Assembly: GCF_014645815.1 (NCBI RefSeq)
Contig: NZ_BMML01000006.1
Location: forward strand, 170,587 to 234,586
DNA: 64,000 nucleotides
From: Streptomyces fuscichromogenes
Lineage (GTDB): Bacteria > Actinomycetota > Actinomycetes > Streptomycetales > Streptomycetaceae
Direction of reading: 5' to 3'
The position numbers and the translations under genes are program-made. Shown piece after piece: positions 54,056 through 63,443 of this stretch (positions are counted from its first letter, which is position 1; the number at the start of each line of letters is the position of its first letter). The notes under the pieces are model-generated. The model saw only the letters and a program-made list of their open reading frames with translations, made no database searches and had not been told where the DNA came from.

Positions 54056-54095
54056 ATAAACGGATGGTCGTGGTCGGCTGCGAAGGGCGGACGGC

Positions 54096-55241
54096 ATGCA
54101 TGCGGTCGGGCACGCGCTCTCCATCGCGGGGTCGATGACCTGGGAGATCACCTGGGCGCTGATCCTCGGCTTCACGCTCTCCGCGGTCGTGCAGGCCGTG
54201 GTGCGCCGGGAGACGGTCGTACGGCTGCTCGGCGACGACCGGCCGCGTACGCTCGCGCTGTCCGCGGGGTTCGGCGCGGCCTCCTCGTCCTGCTCCTACG
54301 CCGCCGTCGCCCTCGCCCGCTCCCTGTTCCGCAAGGGCGCGAACTTCACCGCGGCGATGGCCTTCGAGATCGCCTCCACCAACCTCGTGATCGAACTGGG
54401 CGTGATCCTGGCCCTGCTGATGGGGTGGCAGTTCACCGCGGCGGAGTTCGTCGGCGGCCCGATCATGATCGTCGTCCTCGCGGTGCTGTTCCGTGTCCTG
54501 CTGCGGGAGCGGCTGTTGCGGCAGGCCCGGGAGCAGGCGGACCGGGGGCTCGCGGGCTCCATGGAGGGGCACGCGGCGATGGACATGTCCGTGGGCGGCG
54601 AGGGCGGTTTCGCGCGCCGGCTGCTCTCCCGGGACGGGTTCACGTCCGTCTCCCACATCTTCGTCATGGAGTGGGCGGCGATCCTGCGCGACCTGGTGGC
54701 GGGGCTGCTGATCGCCGGGGCGATCGCCGCCTGGGTACCGGACGACTTCTGGCGGAGCTTCTTCCTGGCCGGCCATCCGCTCGCGGCCAGGCTGACGGGG
54801 CCGCTGATCGGGCCGCTGGTGGCCATCGCCTCGTTCGTCTGCTCCATCGGCAACGTGCCGCTGGCCGTGGTGCTCTGGAAGGGCGGCATCAGCTTCGGCG
54901 GCGTCATCGCCTTCATCTACGCCGACCTGCTGATCCTGCCGATCCTCAACATCTACCGGAAGTACTACGGCGCCCGGACCGCCGCGTTCCTGCTGGGCAC
55001 CTTCTACGTCTCGATGGTGGTGGCCGGCTATGCGGTGGAGTTCGTCTTCGGAGGGCTGGGGCTGATCCCCGACCAGGCCGACGCGAAGATCCCCGACGAG
55101 GGGATCAGCTGGAACTACACCACCGTCCTGAACATCGTCTTCCTGCTGCTGGCCGCCGCGCTGGTCGTGCGGTTCCTGCGCACCGGCGGCCGGGCGATGC
55201 TGCGGATGATGGGGGCTTCGCCGGACGGCGACGCGGACTGA
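54096..55241 (+). CDS. UPF0718/ArsP-like permease
   Basis: A 381-aa membrane protein with about eight TM helices in two repeats. The conserved SSCSYAAVALARSLFRKGANF and FVCSIGNVPLAVVLWKGGISF loops each carry a Cys near the membrane and match the DUF318 (UPF0718) family. Relatives export organoarsenicals (ArsP), or metals. With a CsoR-like operator upstream, copper-responsive expression is predicted. A methyltransferase gene follows after 62 bp, probably co-transcribed. Confidence 0.8.
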   Translation: MHAVGHALSIAGSMTWEITWALILGFTLSAVVQAVVRRETVVRLLGDDRPRTLALSAGFGAASSSCSYAAVALARSLFRKGANFTAAMAFEIASTNLVIELGVILALLMGWQFTAAEFVGGPIMIVVLAVLFRVLLRERLLRQAREQADRGLAGSMEGHAAMDMSVGGEGGFARRLLSRDGFTSVSHIFVMEWAAILRDLVAGLLIAGAIAAWVPDDFWRSFFLAGHPLAARLTGPLIGPLVAIASFVCSIGNVPLAVVLWKGGISFGGVIAFIYADLLILPILNIYRKYYGARTAAFLLGTFYVSMVVAGYAVEFVFGGLGLIPDQADAKIPDEGISWNYTTVLNIVFLLLAAALVVRFLRTGGRAMLRMMGASPDGDAD

Positions 55242-55303
55242 GCGGGCGCCGGCCGGGGGAGAACGTCCGGGTCGGGAACGTTCGCCATCGAGAAGGAGAT
55301 CAC

Positions 55304-56140
55304 GTGGACCGCATCCACGACCTCGCCGTCGCGCCCGCCGTGCGTGCCGTCTACGGGCCCCAGGACCTCAGCTCCGCACCGGCGTTCGCGGGCGGTTTCA
55401 TCAACTTCGGCCACTGGGCGGGGATTCCGCTCGACCGTCCGCTGACCACCGAGGACCGGGTACGCAGCCAGCGCGACCTCTACCGTCATGTGCTCGGCGC
55501 CCTCGACGGTGCGGACGCCCGCGCGGTCGAGGTCGGCTGCGGGCTGGGCATCGGTGCCGCGCTCGCGCTGGAGGAGTTCGGTTTCGCCGCCGTCACCGGT
55601 GTGGACATCCACCCGGAGCAGTTGGAGCGGGCCCGCCGGGCCAACGCCGGTCTGCTCGCGCGGGCACCGGAGCGGCTCCGCTTCGCGCACGGGGCGGCGG
55701 AACGGCTGCCGTTCGAGGACGGCCGGTTCGACCGGCTGTACTCGGTGGAGGCCGCCCAGCACTTCCGGGACCTGACCGCGTTCACCCGCGAGGCCGCCCG
55801 CGTGCTGCGGCCGGGCGGCCGGCTGGCCGTCACCAGCTTCTTCCTGCCGGTCGGCGCCGAGGACGCGGGCGGCGAACTGGCCGCACGGCTGGAGAGCTTC
55901 GCGTCCGGCCTGGATCTGGCCCACCCGCTGGCCGCCCTCGTCGACGCCCTCGGCACCGCGGGCCTGACCGACGTCCGGACCGAGTCGATCGGCGACCAGG
56001 TCTGGCCCGGCCTGGACCGCTTCCTCGCCGGCGTCGACATGCCCGTCCAGTGGCCACGCAACTTCCTGCCGTCCTACCGCGACGGCCTCCTGGACTACTA
56101 CGTCATCACGGCATCCCGCCCACCGACCACCAACACCTGA
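55304..56140 (+). CDS. SAM-dependent methyltransferase (UbiE/Erg6-like)
   Basis: 278 aa from a GTG preceded by GAAGGAG. Motif I is AVEVGCGLGIGAALALEEFG at about residue 70, then TGVDIHPEQLERAR, then FDRLYSVEAAQHFRD and EAARVLRPGGRLAVTSFF. This is a typical class I small-molecule C/N-methyltransferase. Pairing with an ArsP-like permease recalls arsenic methylation-export gene pairs, but no ArsM cysteines are seen, so arsenite methylation is unlikely. Confidence 0.82.
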   Translation: MDRIHDLAVAPAVRAVYGPQDLSSAPAFAGGFINFGHWAGIPLDRPLTTEDRVRSQRDLYRHVLGALDGADARAVEVGCGLGIGAALALEEFGFAAVTGVDIHPEQLERARRANAGLLARAPERLRFAHGAAERLPFEDGRFDRLYSVEAAQHFRDLTAFTREAARVLRPGGRLAVTSFFLPVGAEDAGGELAARLESFASGLDLAHPLAALVDALGTAGLTDVRTESIGDQVWPGLDRFLAGVDMPVQWPRNFLPSYRDGLLDYYVITASRPPTTNT

Positions 56141-56577
56141 CCCGCACACCCCAGGGTGGGGTGGGACGGGGTGAGGCCGGGCAGGGCGAGGCAACGGGGG
56201 CAGGACCGGACGACGCGGGACGGGGCGGGACGGGGCGAGACCGGGTGAGGTGGGCCAGGACGGCGCGGGGCGGGGTGAGGTGGGCCAGGACGGCGCGAGG
56301 CGGCGCGGGGCGGGGCAGTCGTCCGGCGCGAGGCGGGGCGAGGCGGGGTGAGGTGGGCCAGGACGGCGCGGCGCGGGGCGGGGCAGTCGTCCGGCGCGAG
56401 GCGGGGCGAGGCCGGATGAAGTGGGCCAGGACGGCGCGGCGCGGGGTGAGGTGGGTCAGGACGGCGCGAGGCGGGGTGGTCGTCCGGCGTGGGGTGTTGC
56501 GGCCGGTCGGGTGGCTCCGTGGGGTGTGGCGCGTGGCTGTTGGGGCGTGGTCGGGGCGACTTGATGATCATCGGCTC
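56141..56577. repeat. GA-rich minisatellite of imperfect repeats
   Basis: The stretch has no gene. A 23-nt unit starting GTGAGGTGGGCCAGGACGGC recurs at about 56245, 56275, 56348, 56416 and 56446, embedded in GGGGCGGGAC/GGGGCGAGGC runs and with GCAGTCGTCCGGCGCGAGGC repeated twice or more. The plus strand is almost devoid of pyrimidine runs. Likely recombinogenic; part of the adenosine deaminase upstream region. Confidence 0.8.
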
Positions 56578-58251
56578 GTGACCATCCACGACGGCACTCG
56601 CACTGCCGGCCGCCCCCGCCGCACGGCGCCCGCCGTCGGATCCGGCCGGTATCCGGCCCGCGCCCTCACCGCCGCCCTCACCCTGCTCTGCTGCTGCCTG
56701 CTGACCGCCCTTGCCGCCGCACCGGCCGGGGCGGCCCGGACGGCACCGCACCCGCACCCGCGCCCGCTGACCGACGGCGAGGCCCGCACGGACGCCTACC
56801 TGGCGTCGGTGCGGGACCAGGCCCCGGACTCCCGGTCGCTGCGCAGGTTCTTTCTGGCGCTGCCCAAGGGCGGCGACCTGCACAACCACCTCTTCGGCGC
56901 GGTCAGGACCGAGTACCTGATCGCGCTCGCCGGCCAGGAGGGGCTGTGCATCGACACGGTGACCCTGACCGCCGTCGTAGCGCCCTGCGGCCCCGGCACC
57001 CGGCCGGCCGCCGACGCCCGCGGCGACCGTGACTTCCGCGAGGCGATCCTGCGGGCCTGGTCCATGTACGGCTTCCCGCCGAACCGGAGCGGCCACGACC
57101 ACTTCTTCGCCACGTTCGACAAGTTCGGGCTGGTACCCGCGCTCCACCCGGGCAAGGTGCTCGCCGAGGTCGCCGACTCGGTCGCGGCGCAGCACCAGTC
57201 GTATCTGGAGACCATGGTCAACCCGGCCTCCGACCGCGCCGAGCGGCTCGCCGACGAGGTCGGCTGGGACCCCGACCCGGCCGCCCTGCACGCCAGGCTG
57301 GTCGAGGGCGGCCGGCTCGACGAGGTGGTCGACGAGGCGCGCAGGGCGACGGACGCCTCCGACGCCGAGTTCCGGGCCGCCGCCCGCTGCGGCACCGCGC
57401 ATCCCCGCCCCGGCTGCCGGCTCACCGTCCGGTTCGTCTACCAGGCCTTCCGCGGCGATTCCCGGGCCCGCGTCTTCACCGAACTGGCCCTCGGCATGCG
57501 GCTCGCCGAACGCGATCCCCGTTTCCTCGCCGTCAACCTCGTCCAGCCCGAGGACGGGCCCGTCGCGCTCGCCGACTACACCGAGCAGATGGACATGGTG
57601 AGTTACCTGCACACGGTCTACCCGAGAGCCCATGTCACGCTGCACGCGGGCGAGTTGCGGCCCGGACTGGTGCCGCCCGAGGACCTACGGTTCCACATCC
57701 GGGAAGCCGTGGGCATCGCCGGAGCCGAGCGCGTCGGCCACGGTGTGGACCTCCGCCACGAGGACGACTGGCAGCGCACGGCCCGGACGATGGCCGCCCG
57801 GCAGACCGCCGTCGAGGTGCCCTTCACCAGCAACGCCCAGATCCTCGGTGTGCGCGGCGCCGCGCATCCCTTCGACACCTACCGGGCGTACCGGGTGCCG
57901 GTCGTCCTGGCCACCGACGACCCCGGTGTCTCCCGCACCGACATCAGCCACGAGTACCGGTACGCGGCCGAGACGTACGGCCTGACGTACCCGGAGCTCA
58001 AGGACCTGGCCCGAGCCTCCCTGGAGTACGCCTTCCTGCCCGGCCGGAGCCTGTGGCGGGGCAACCCCACGCGCGACGGGTACCGGCCGGTCGCCGCGTG
58101 CGCGGGGCAGCTGCCCGGTGGCGGGCGGGCGCCGAGCGGGGAGTGCCGGCAGCTGCTCGGCGCGAGCCCCAAGGCCGCCGTCCAGTGGCTCCAGGAAACC
58201 GCCTCCGCGGCTTTCGAGCGGGCCTTCGGCCGAGGCTCCGCCTCCGACTGA
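56578..58251 (+). CDS. Secreted adenosine deaminase (ADA/ADGF-like)
   Basis: 557 aa from GTG. It has a long signal region (Arg-rich, then hydrophobic LTAALTLLCCCLLTALAAAPA, cleavage near residue 50). The zinc and catalytic motifs are HNHLFGA (HxH), LHAGE, GHGVD and TDDPG, in the order of adenosine deaminases. The ~100-residue N-terminal extension before the barrel resembles ADGF/CECR1 secreted enzymes. It would deaminate extracellular (deoxy)adenosine, for nucleoside scavenging or signalling. Confidence 0.87.
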   Translation: MTIHDGTRTAGRPRRTAPAVGSGRYPARALTAALTLLCCCLLTALAAAPAGAARTAPHPHPRPLTDGEARTDAYLASVRDQAPDSRSLRRFFLALPKGGDLHNHLFGAVRTEYLIALAGQEGLCIDTVTLTAVVAPCGPGTRPAADARGDRDFREAILRAWSMYGFPPNRSGHDHFFATFDKFGLVPALHPGKVLAEVADSVAAQHQSYLETMVNPASDRAERLADEVGWDPDPAALHARLVEGGRLDEVVDEARRATDASDAEFRAAARCGTAHPRPGCRLTVRFVYQAFRGDSRARVFTELALGMRLAERDPRFLAVNLVQPEDGPVALADYTEQMDMVSYLHTVYPRAHVTLHAGELRPGLVPPEDLRFHIREAVGIAGAERVGHGVDLRHEDDWQRTARTMAARQTAVEVPFTSNAQILGVRGAAHPFDTYRAYRVPVVLATDDPGVSRTDISHEYRYAAETYGLTYPELKDLARASLEYAFLPGRSLWRGNPTRDGYRPVAACAGQLPGGGRAPSGECRQLLGASPKAAVQWLQETASAAFERAFGRGSASD

Positions 58252-58293
58252 GCGCTCGGCCGGCAGTGCCGCGACATGCCGGGTGCCGACTGC

Positions 58294-58367
58294 GGCACCG
58301 TCGTGGCTGGTCGCGCCCACGCGGCGGAGCCGCATATGCATACAGCCCCGCGCCCCTGCCGGGGCGC
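58294..58367. repeat. REP-like repeat, variant with internal insert
   Basis: CGTCGTGGCTGGTCGCGCCC, then a GCGGCGGAGCCGCATATGC palindrome-bearing insert, then the CCCCGCGCCCCTGCCGGGGC end. The two ends match the 39-kb repeat and the insert defines a second subtype. It directly precedes the SARP promoter. Confidence 0.65.
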
Positions 58368-58380
58368 CGGCGGGCCCCCT

Positions 58381-58386
58381 TACTCT
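58381..58386 (+). promoter_or_regulatory. Leaderless -10 box (TACTCT) for the SARP gene
   Basis: TACTCT leaves 6 nt to the GTG at 58393, which supports that start over the longer open frame. No ribosome site. Confidence 0.55.
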
Positions 58387-58392
58387 GCACGG

Positions 58393-61300
58393 GTGACCAC
58401 CGACACCACCGAGCTGACCCTGCTGTCCCGAGTCGCCTGCCGGGGCCGGGAGATCACCGCACCCCGGCTGCGCGGGCTGCTGGCGCTGCTCGCGGAGGAC
58501 CTGCGCACCGGATGCAGCACCGGGCGGCTGGTGGCGGGGCTGTGGCCGGACGAGCAGCCGGAGCGACCGGGCAAGGCGGTGCAGGTCCTGGTGTCCCGGC
58601 TCAGGTCGCAGCTGGGCGCCGAGCTGATCGTGAGCACGCCGACGGGGTACCGGCTGGGGCTGGACGAGACACAGGTCGACAGTTCCGCGCTCCTGGCGCA
58701 CGAGGCGGCGAGTGCCGAGCGGGCTCGGGCCGGGGACCACGAGGGCGCCCTGGCGCGGGCCGAGGCGGGGCTGGCGCTGTGGGACGGCAGCGTGGGCGCC
58801 GCGGCGGACGAGGAGTCGCACGACCCGGTGGTGGCGCTGCGCGCCGAACGGGCGCGGGCGCACCGGGCGTTGGTGCGCTCGCACGCCCTCGCGCTGGCCC
58901 GGCTGGGGCGGCGGGCGGAGGCCACCGCGCCGCTGACCGAGCTGAACCGGGAGCTGCCGCGGGACGAGGAGGTGCTGGCGGAGCTGCTGCGCTGCGAGGC
59001 CGCAGGGGCCGGCCGGGCCGCGGCGCTGACCCGTTACGACGGCTACCGGCGCCGGCTCCGGGACGAGCTGGGGAGCGATCCGGGGCCCCGACTCCGGGCC
59101 GTCCAGCAGGAGTTGCTCAGCGCGGACGCGGCACCGGTCCGGCACGGGGTGCCGCACGAACCCAACCCGCTGCTGGGCCGGGAGGCCGACATCGCCGCCG
59201 TGGCCGGGCTGCTGCGCAGCGCCCGGGTGGTCACCGTGGTCGGGCCGGGCGGGCTCGGCAAGACCCGGCTCTCGCACGCGGTGAGCCGGGCGGCCGAACA
59301 GCCCGTCGTCCACTTCGTGACCCTGGCCGGTGTCACCGACGGCGACGTGGCGGACGAGGTCGCCGCGGCCGTCGGCGGCGGGGAGAGCCGCCCGCTGCCG
59401 GGCGGCGGCAAGGACACGGTGAGCGGGATCGTCGCCGCGCTGGGTCCGGGTCCCGTGCTGCTGGTCCTTGACAACTGCGAGCACGTCGTCGCCGGTGCGT
59501 CCGCTCTCGTACAGGCCCTGGTGTCGCGGTCGAGGGAACTGCGCGTGCTGGCCACCAGCCGGGCCGCGCTCGGCCTGACCTCGGAGTCCGTGTACGCCCT
59601 GCCGGAGCTGTCCCTGGCGACCTCGGTGGAGCTCTTCGGGCAGCGGGCGCGGGCCGCCCGGCCGGGGGTGGAGCTGCCCGCCGGCCGGGTCGCCGAGATC
59701 TGCCGTCATCTGGACGGGCTGCCGCTGGCCGTGGAGCTGGCCGCGGCCCGGGTGCGGGTGCTCTCCGTGGCCGACATCGCGCACCGGCTCGGGGACCGTT
59801 TCGCGCTGCTGCGCGGCGGCGCCCGGGACGCGCCCGAACGGCACCGCACACTGCGGGCGGTGGTCGAGTGGAGCTGGAACCTGCTGGAGCCCGAGGGACG
59901 GGCGGCGCTCCGCGCGCTGTCGGTGTTCCCCGGCGGCTTCGACGCGGACGCGGCGGAGTACGTGCTCGCCGACGGCGACGGCGCGGGCCTCGGCGGGGAC
60001 GACGACGGCGACGGCGACGCGATGGATCTGCTGGAGCAGCTGGCCGGTCAGTCACTGGTCAAGGTCGGCGAGAGCGCGGCCGGGGTGCGCTTCCACATGC
60101 TGGAGACGCTGCGGGAGTTCGGCGCCGCCCGGCGGGCCGAGGCGGGTGAGGACGAGGCCGTGACGGGCCGGTTCCTCGCCTGGGCCCGGGACTTCGGCCG
60201 GGCCCACCACACCGGGATGTACGGCACCGACGCGCTGTCCTGCTTCGACCTGGTCCGTACCGAGCAGGACAACCTCGTGCTCGCGCTGCGGCACGCTCTG
60301 GCCCGCGCGGACGGGCCGGCCACCGCCGCCGTCACCGCCGTACTGGCCTCCCTGTGGTCCGTCGGCAACAGCTACACCCGGTTCGTCACCCTGGCCGCCG
60401 AGACCGGCGGGCCGCTGTCCCGCTTCCGCCCGGAGCACCCCGCCGACGTGGAGGCGGCCCGCAGCGCGGCGGCGGTGTGCGCGGCCGGGCTCTTCATGGG
60501 CTACGGCCCGCACGCCGTGCGCCAGCTCGTCACGCTGCGCCGCCTGCCGCCCGTCCCGGCGGACACCGTGCCGCGGGCCCTGGCCGCCGTGCTGTGCGCG
60601 ATCCCGGACATCCGGCCGCCGCGGTTCGCGCGGCTGGAGGAGCTGTGCGAGGCCGCCGAACCCATGCTGGCGGGCATCGCGGCGGCCGTCGCCAGCTACC
60701 TGTGGGAGTCCGCGTACGAGACGGAGCGCGCGCTCCGCTACGCGCGCCGGATGCTGGCCGCGGTGGCGCCGCTCGGCAATCCGATCCTGCTGCTGCTCGG
60801 CCATGGGCGGATCGGCGAGCTGTGCCTGAAGACGGAGCGCGGTGCGGAGGCGTACGACCATCTGCGGGCGGCGGACGCGCTCAGTGACACCGGTACCTGG
60901 TCGGACGCGATCGGTGTCCGCTACGGGCTGGTGTCCGCCTGTCTCCAGCGCGGGGAGATAGGCGAGGCCGAGTACTGGCTGGGCCGCGCCGCGCCGGACG
61001 CGCGGCCGGAGTCCGCCCGGACCTTCACACCCGAACTGCTCCAGGCCCGCGCGGAGATCGCCCTGGCCCGCGGGCTGACCGAGGTCGGGCTGGGCCTCTG
61101 GCGGCAGGCGGCGGCCGGGATCCGGCAGGCCGGTGCGCTGGCCGCGGACGACCCCTTCCTGGACTCGTGGTCCCTCCAGGTGCAGGCGGCCGCGCTCGCC
61201 GCGCACGCCCAGCACGGCCGGCTGGAGCCGGTGGCCGAGCTGGCCGGGCAGCTGCGGGAACGGCTGCTCGGGATGCTGTCCGGCGCCCCCGGCGCCGGGG

Positions 61301-61587
61301 ACCTGCTGGAACTGCCGGTGTACGGCTCGGTGCTGCTGGCGCTCGGCTACGCCGGGCTGGCGGCCGGCGACCCGGCGGGGGTACGGCTGCTGGCGCTGGC
61401 GGAGCGGCTGCCGGTGATGCGGGACCTCCCCACCCTGTCCTCGGAGCGGTCCCGGCAGGCGGCCGAGAACGCGGACGGGGCCGCGTACGCCGACGCGAGG
61501 TCGGGGTACGCGGCCCTGGGGCGGGATCAGCTGCGGCCGGCGGCCCGGCAGGCGCTGCACGAGCTCACTGCCGGGGCTCACGGCTGA
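58393..61587 (+). CDS. SARP-type regulator with NB-ARC ATPase (AfsR-like)
   Basis: A 1064-aa protein. The N-terminal OmpR-type winged helix (1-95; QVLVSRLRSQLGAELIVSTP) is followed by a BTAD domain (~100-245; DLDLL-type helices, RYDGYRRRLRDELGSDPGPRL). NB-ARC follows: Walker A GPGGLGKTRLSHA (about residue 282), Walker B LLVLDNCEHV (about 356), and LDGLPLAVELAAARVRVL. The C-terminal ~450 residues are helical, TPR-like but not clear repeats. It probably activates a neighbouring pathway. The convergent ABC exporter overlaps its end by 23 bp. Confidence 0.87.
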   Translation: MTTDTTELTLLSRVACRGREITAPRLRGLLALLAEDLRTGCSTGRLVAGLWPDEQPERPGKAVQVLVSRLRSQLGAELIVSTPTGYRLGLDETQVDSSALLAHEAASAERARAGDHEGALARAEAGLALWDGSVGAAADEESHDPVVALRAERARAHRALVRSHALALARLGRRAEATAPLTELNRELPRDEEVLAELLRCEAAGAGRAAALTRYDGYRRRLRDELGSDPGPRLRAVQQELLSADAAPVRHGVPHEPNPLLGREADIAAVAGLLRSARVVTVVGPGGLGKTRLSHAVSRAAEQPVVHFVTLAGVTDGDVADEVAAAVGGGESRPLPGGGKDTVSGIVAALGPGPVLLVLDNCEHVVAGASALVQALVSRSRELRVLATSRAALGLTSESVYALPELSLATSVELFGQRARAARPGVELPAGRVAEICRHLDGLPLAVELAAARVRVLSVADIAHRLGDRFALLRGGARDAPERHRTLRAVVEWSWNLLEPEGRAALRALSVFPGGFDADAAEYVLADGDGAGLGGDDDGDGDAMDLLEQLAGQSLVKVGESAAGVRFHMLETLREFGAARRAEAGEDEAVTGRFLAWARDFGRAHHTGMYGTDALSCFDLVRTEQDNLVLALRHALARADGPATAAVTAVLASLWSVGNSYTRFVTLAAETGGPLSRFRPEHPADVEAARSAAAVCAAGLFMGYGPHAVRQLVTLRRLPPVPADTVPRALAAVLCAIPDIRPPRFARLEELCEAAEPMLAGIAAAVASYLWESAYETERALRYARRMLAAVAPLGNPILLLLGHGRIGELCLKTERGAEAYDHLRAADALSDTGTWSDAIGVRYGLVSACLQRGEIGEAEYWLGRAAPDARPESARTFTPELLQARAEIALARGLTEVGLGLWRQAAAGIRQAGALAADDPFLDSWSLQVQAAALAAHAQHGRLEPVAELAGQLRERLLGMLSGAPGAGDLLELPVYGSVLLALGYAGLAAGDPAGVRLLALAERLPVMRDLPTLSSERSRQAAENADGAAYADARSGYAALGRDQLRPAARQALHELTAGAHG

Positions 61588-62359
61588 ACCGCGCCCTGGA
61601 CCAGAGGTAGCCGAGCACGGTCAGCCCCAGGCCCCAGCCGAGGGCCAGCAGCGCGTTCTTCGTGCCGATCCCGCTGCCCAGCAGCAGACCGCGCAGGGTC
61701 TCGATGAAGGGCGAGAACGGCTGGTACTCGGCGAACCAGCGGAACCAGCCCGGCATGGCGGCCACCGGGACGAACGCGCTGGACAGGAACGGCAGCATCA
61801 CCAGCGGCGTGCCGATGTTGCTGGCGCCCTCGGCGTTGGGGCTGATCAGGCCGATACCGACGGCGAGCCAGGTGAGCGCGAGGCTGACCAGGGCCATCAG
61901 CCCGGCCGCCGCGAGCCACTCCACCGGCGACGCGTTCGGCCGGAACCCGATGGCCACGCCGATGCCCAGGACCAGGACCAGGGCCGTCATGGTCTGGATC
62001 ACGCTGCCGACGACATGGCCGATCAGCACCGAGGCGCGGGAGATCGCCATGGTGCGGAAGCGGGCCATGATGCCCTCGGTCATGTCGGTGGCCACGGCCA
62101 CCGCGGTGCCGAGCGAGGTCATGGCGGCGGTCAGGAAGAGGATGCCGGGGACCAGGTAGGCGACGTATTCGGAGCGGTCGGCATGGCCGCCGGTGAGGCC
62201 GGCGCTCATCACGTTGCCGAAGACGTAGACGAACAGCAGCAGCAGGATGACCGGGGTGAGCAGGAGGTTCAGGGTGAGGGAGGGGTAGCGGCGGGCGTGC
62301 AGGAGGTTGCGCCGCAGCATGGTGAGGTTGTCGCGCAGGGCGTGGGAAGCGGTGCTCAT
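61565..62359 (-). CDS. ABC-2 type exporter permease (DrrB family)
   Basis: A 264-aa protein with six TM helices, the DrrB layout: ARRYPSLTLNLLLTPVILLLL, LVPGILFLTAAMTS, GIMARFRTMAISRASVLIGH, NAEGASNIGTPLVMLPFLSSAF and FSPFIETLRGLLLG. Its ATG overlaps the stop of the ATPase gene (ATGA), so the two are translated together as a drug or lipid exporter. Confidence 0.88.
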   Translation of the reverse strand: MSTASHALRDNLTMLRRNLLHARRYPSLTLNLLLTPVILLLLFVYVFGNVMSAGLTGGHADRSEYVAYLVPGILFLTAAMTSLGTAVAVATDMTEGIMARFRTMAISRASVLIGHVVGSVIQTMTALVLVLGIGVAIGFRPNASPVEWLAAAGLMALVSLALTWLAVGIGLISPNAEGASNIGTPLVMLPFLSSAFVPVAAMPGWFRWFAEYQPFSPFIETLRGLLLGSGIGTKNALLALGWGLGLTVLGYLWSRARFSREPRQ

Positions 62360-63333
62360 CGGACGGTCTCCTTGTCGGTGGAAGCCACGGGGTTGCCGGT
62401 CAGGGCGAAGAACACGTCGTCCAGGTCGGGGGTGTGCACGGACATCTCCTCGGCCTCGACGCCGGCGGCGTCCAGCCAGTCGAGGATGGCGCGCAGCTCG
62501 CGCTGGCTGCCGCCGCTGGGGATCTGGAGGGCGAGGGCCTCGTCGTCCCGGGTGGTCTCGCGCAGCGCGGTCGCCGCACGCTCGTACACCGCCGGGTCGG
62601 AGAACCTCAGCCGTACGTGGCCTCCGGGCACCAGCCGCTTCAGCTCCTCGGGGCTGCCCTCGGCGACGAGCCGGCCGCCGTTGAGCACCGCGATGCGGTC
62701 GGCGAGCTGGTCGGCCTCGTCCAGGTACTGGGTGGTGAGGAAGACGGTGGTGCCGCCCGAGACCAGCTCGCGGATGATCTGCCACATGGTGTGGCGGGAG
62801 CGCGGGTCGAGTCCGGTGGTCGGCTCGTCGAGGAAGATGATCCGCGGGCTGCCGACCAGGGTCATGGCGATGTCGAGCCGGCGCTTCATGCCGCCGGAGT
62901 AGGTGGAGGCGGGCTTCCTCGCGGCCTCGGTGAGGTCGAAACGCTCCAGCAGTTCGGCGGTGACCTGCCGTCCCCGCTGCCTGGGGAGGTGGTGCAGGTC
63001 GGCCATGAGCAGCATGTTCTCCTCGCCGGTGATCAGCGAGTCCACGGCGGAGAACTGGCCGGTGACCCCGATGGCGGCCCGTACCGCCTGGGCCTCGGCG
63101 GTGAGGTCGTGCCCGGCGATCCGGGCCTCGCCGCCGTCGGCGGCGATCAGCGTGGACAGGATGTTGACCGCCGTGGTCTTGCCCGCTCCGTTGGGCCCGA
63201 GGAGCGAGAAGACCGTGCCGGCGGGCACCCGGATGTCGATGCCGTCGAGGACGGTCCTGTCCCCGTAGGCCTTCCGCAGCCCGGTGGCCGCGATCGCGAG
63301 TTCGTGTTCGGGTTCGTGTTCGTTCGTCGTCAT
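62356..63333 (-). CDS. ABC exporter ATP-binding protein (DrrA family)
   Basis: A 325-aa protein: Walker A LLGPNGAGKTTAVNIL, signature YSGGMKRRLDIAMTLVG, Walker B IIFLDEPTTGLDP, H-loop TTQYLDEAD. The ~95-residue C-terminal extension is the DrrA-type one. Partner is the permease at 61565. Substrates of the class are anthracyclines and other hydrophobic compounds. The adjacent SARP regulator suggests control of export during differentiation, an inference. Confidence 0.9.
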   Translation of the reverse strand: MTTNEHEPEHELAIAATGLRKAYGDRTVLDGIDIRVPAGTVFSLLGPNGAGKTTAVNILSTLIAADGGEARIAGHDLTAEAQAVRAAIGVTGQFSAVDSLITGEENMLLMADLHHLPRQRGRQVTAELLERFDLTEAARKPASTYSGGMKRRLDIAMTLVGSPRIIFLDEPTTGLDPRSRHTMWQIIRELVSGGTTVFLTTQYLDEADQLADRIAVLNGGRLVAEGSPEELKRLVPGGHVRLRFSDPAVYERAATALRETTRDDEALALQIPSGGSQRELRAILDWLDAAGVEAEEMSVHTPDLDDVFFALTGNPVASTDKETVR

Positions 63334-63443
63334 GCCGCAGAGCGTGCGGCAGCGGCGGTTCAGCCTGGCTTCAGCCCGGTTTCAGCCGGGCGGGAGGCGG
63401 TTCCATACGTTTCCCATAGGAAAGGTGGTTAAGGTCCCCCACC

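Noticed and set aside
55304..56140. ArsM arsenite methyltransferase, because of the ArsP-like neighbour
   Set aside because: No conserved Cys set is present in the protein.
58393..63333. Antibiotic biosynthetic gene cluster around the SARP regulator and exporter
   Set aside because: No PKS, NRPS, terpene or RiPP biosynthetic genes are visible.
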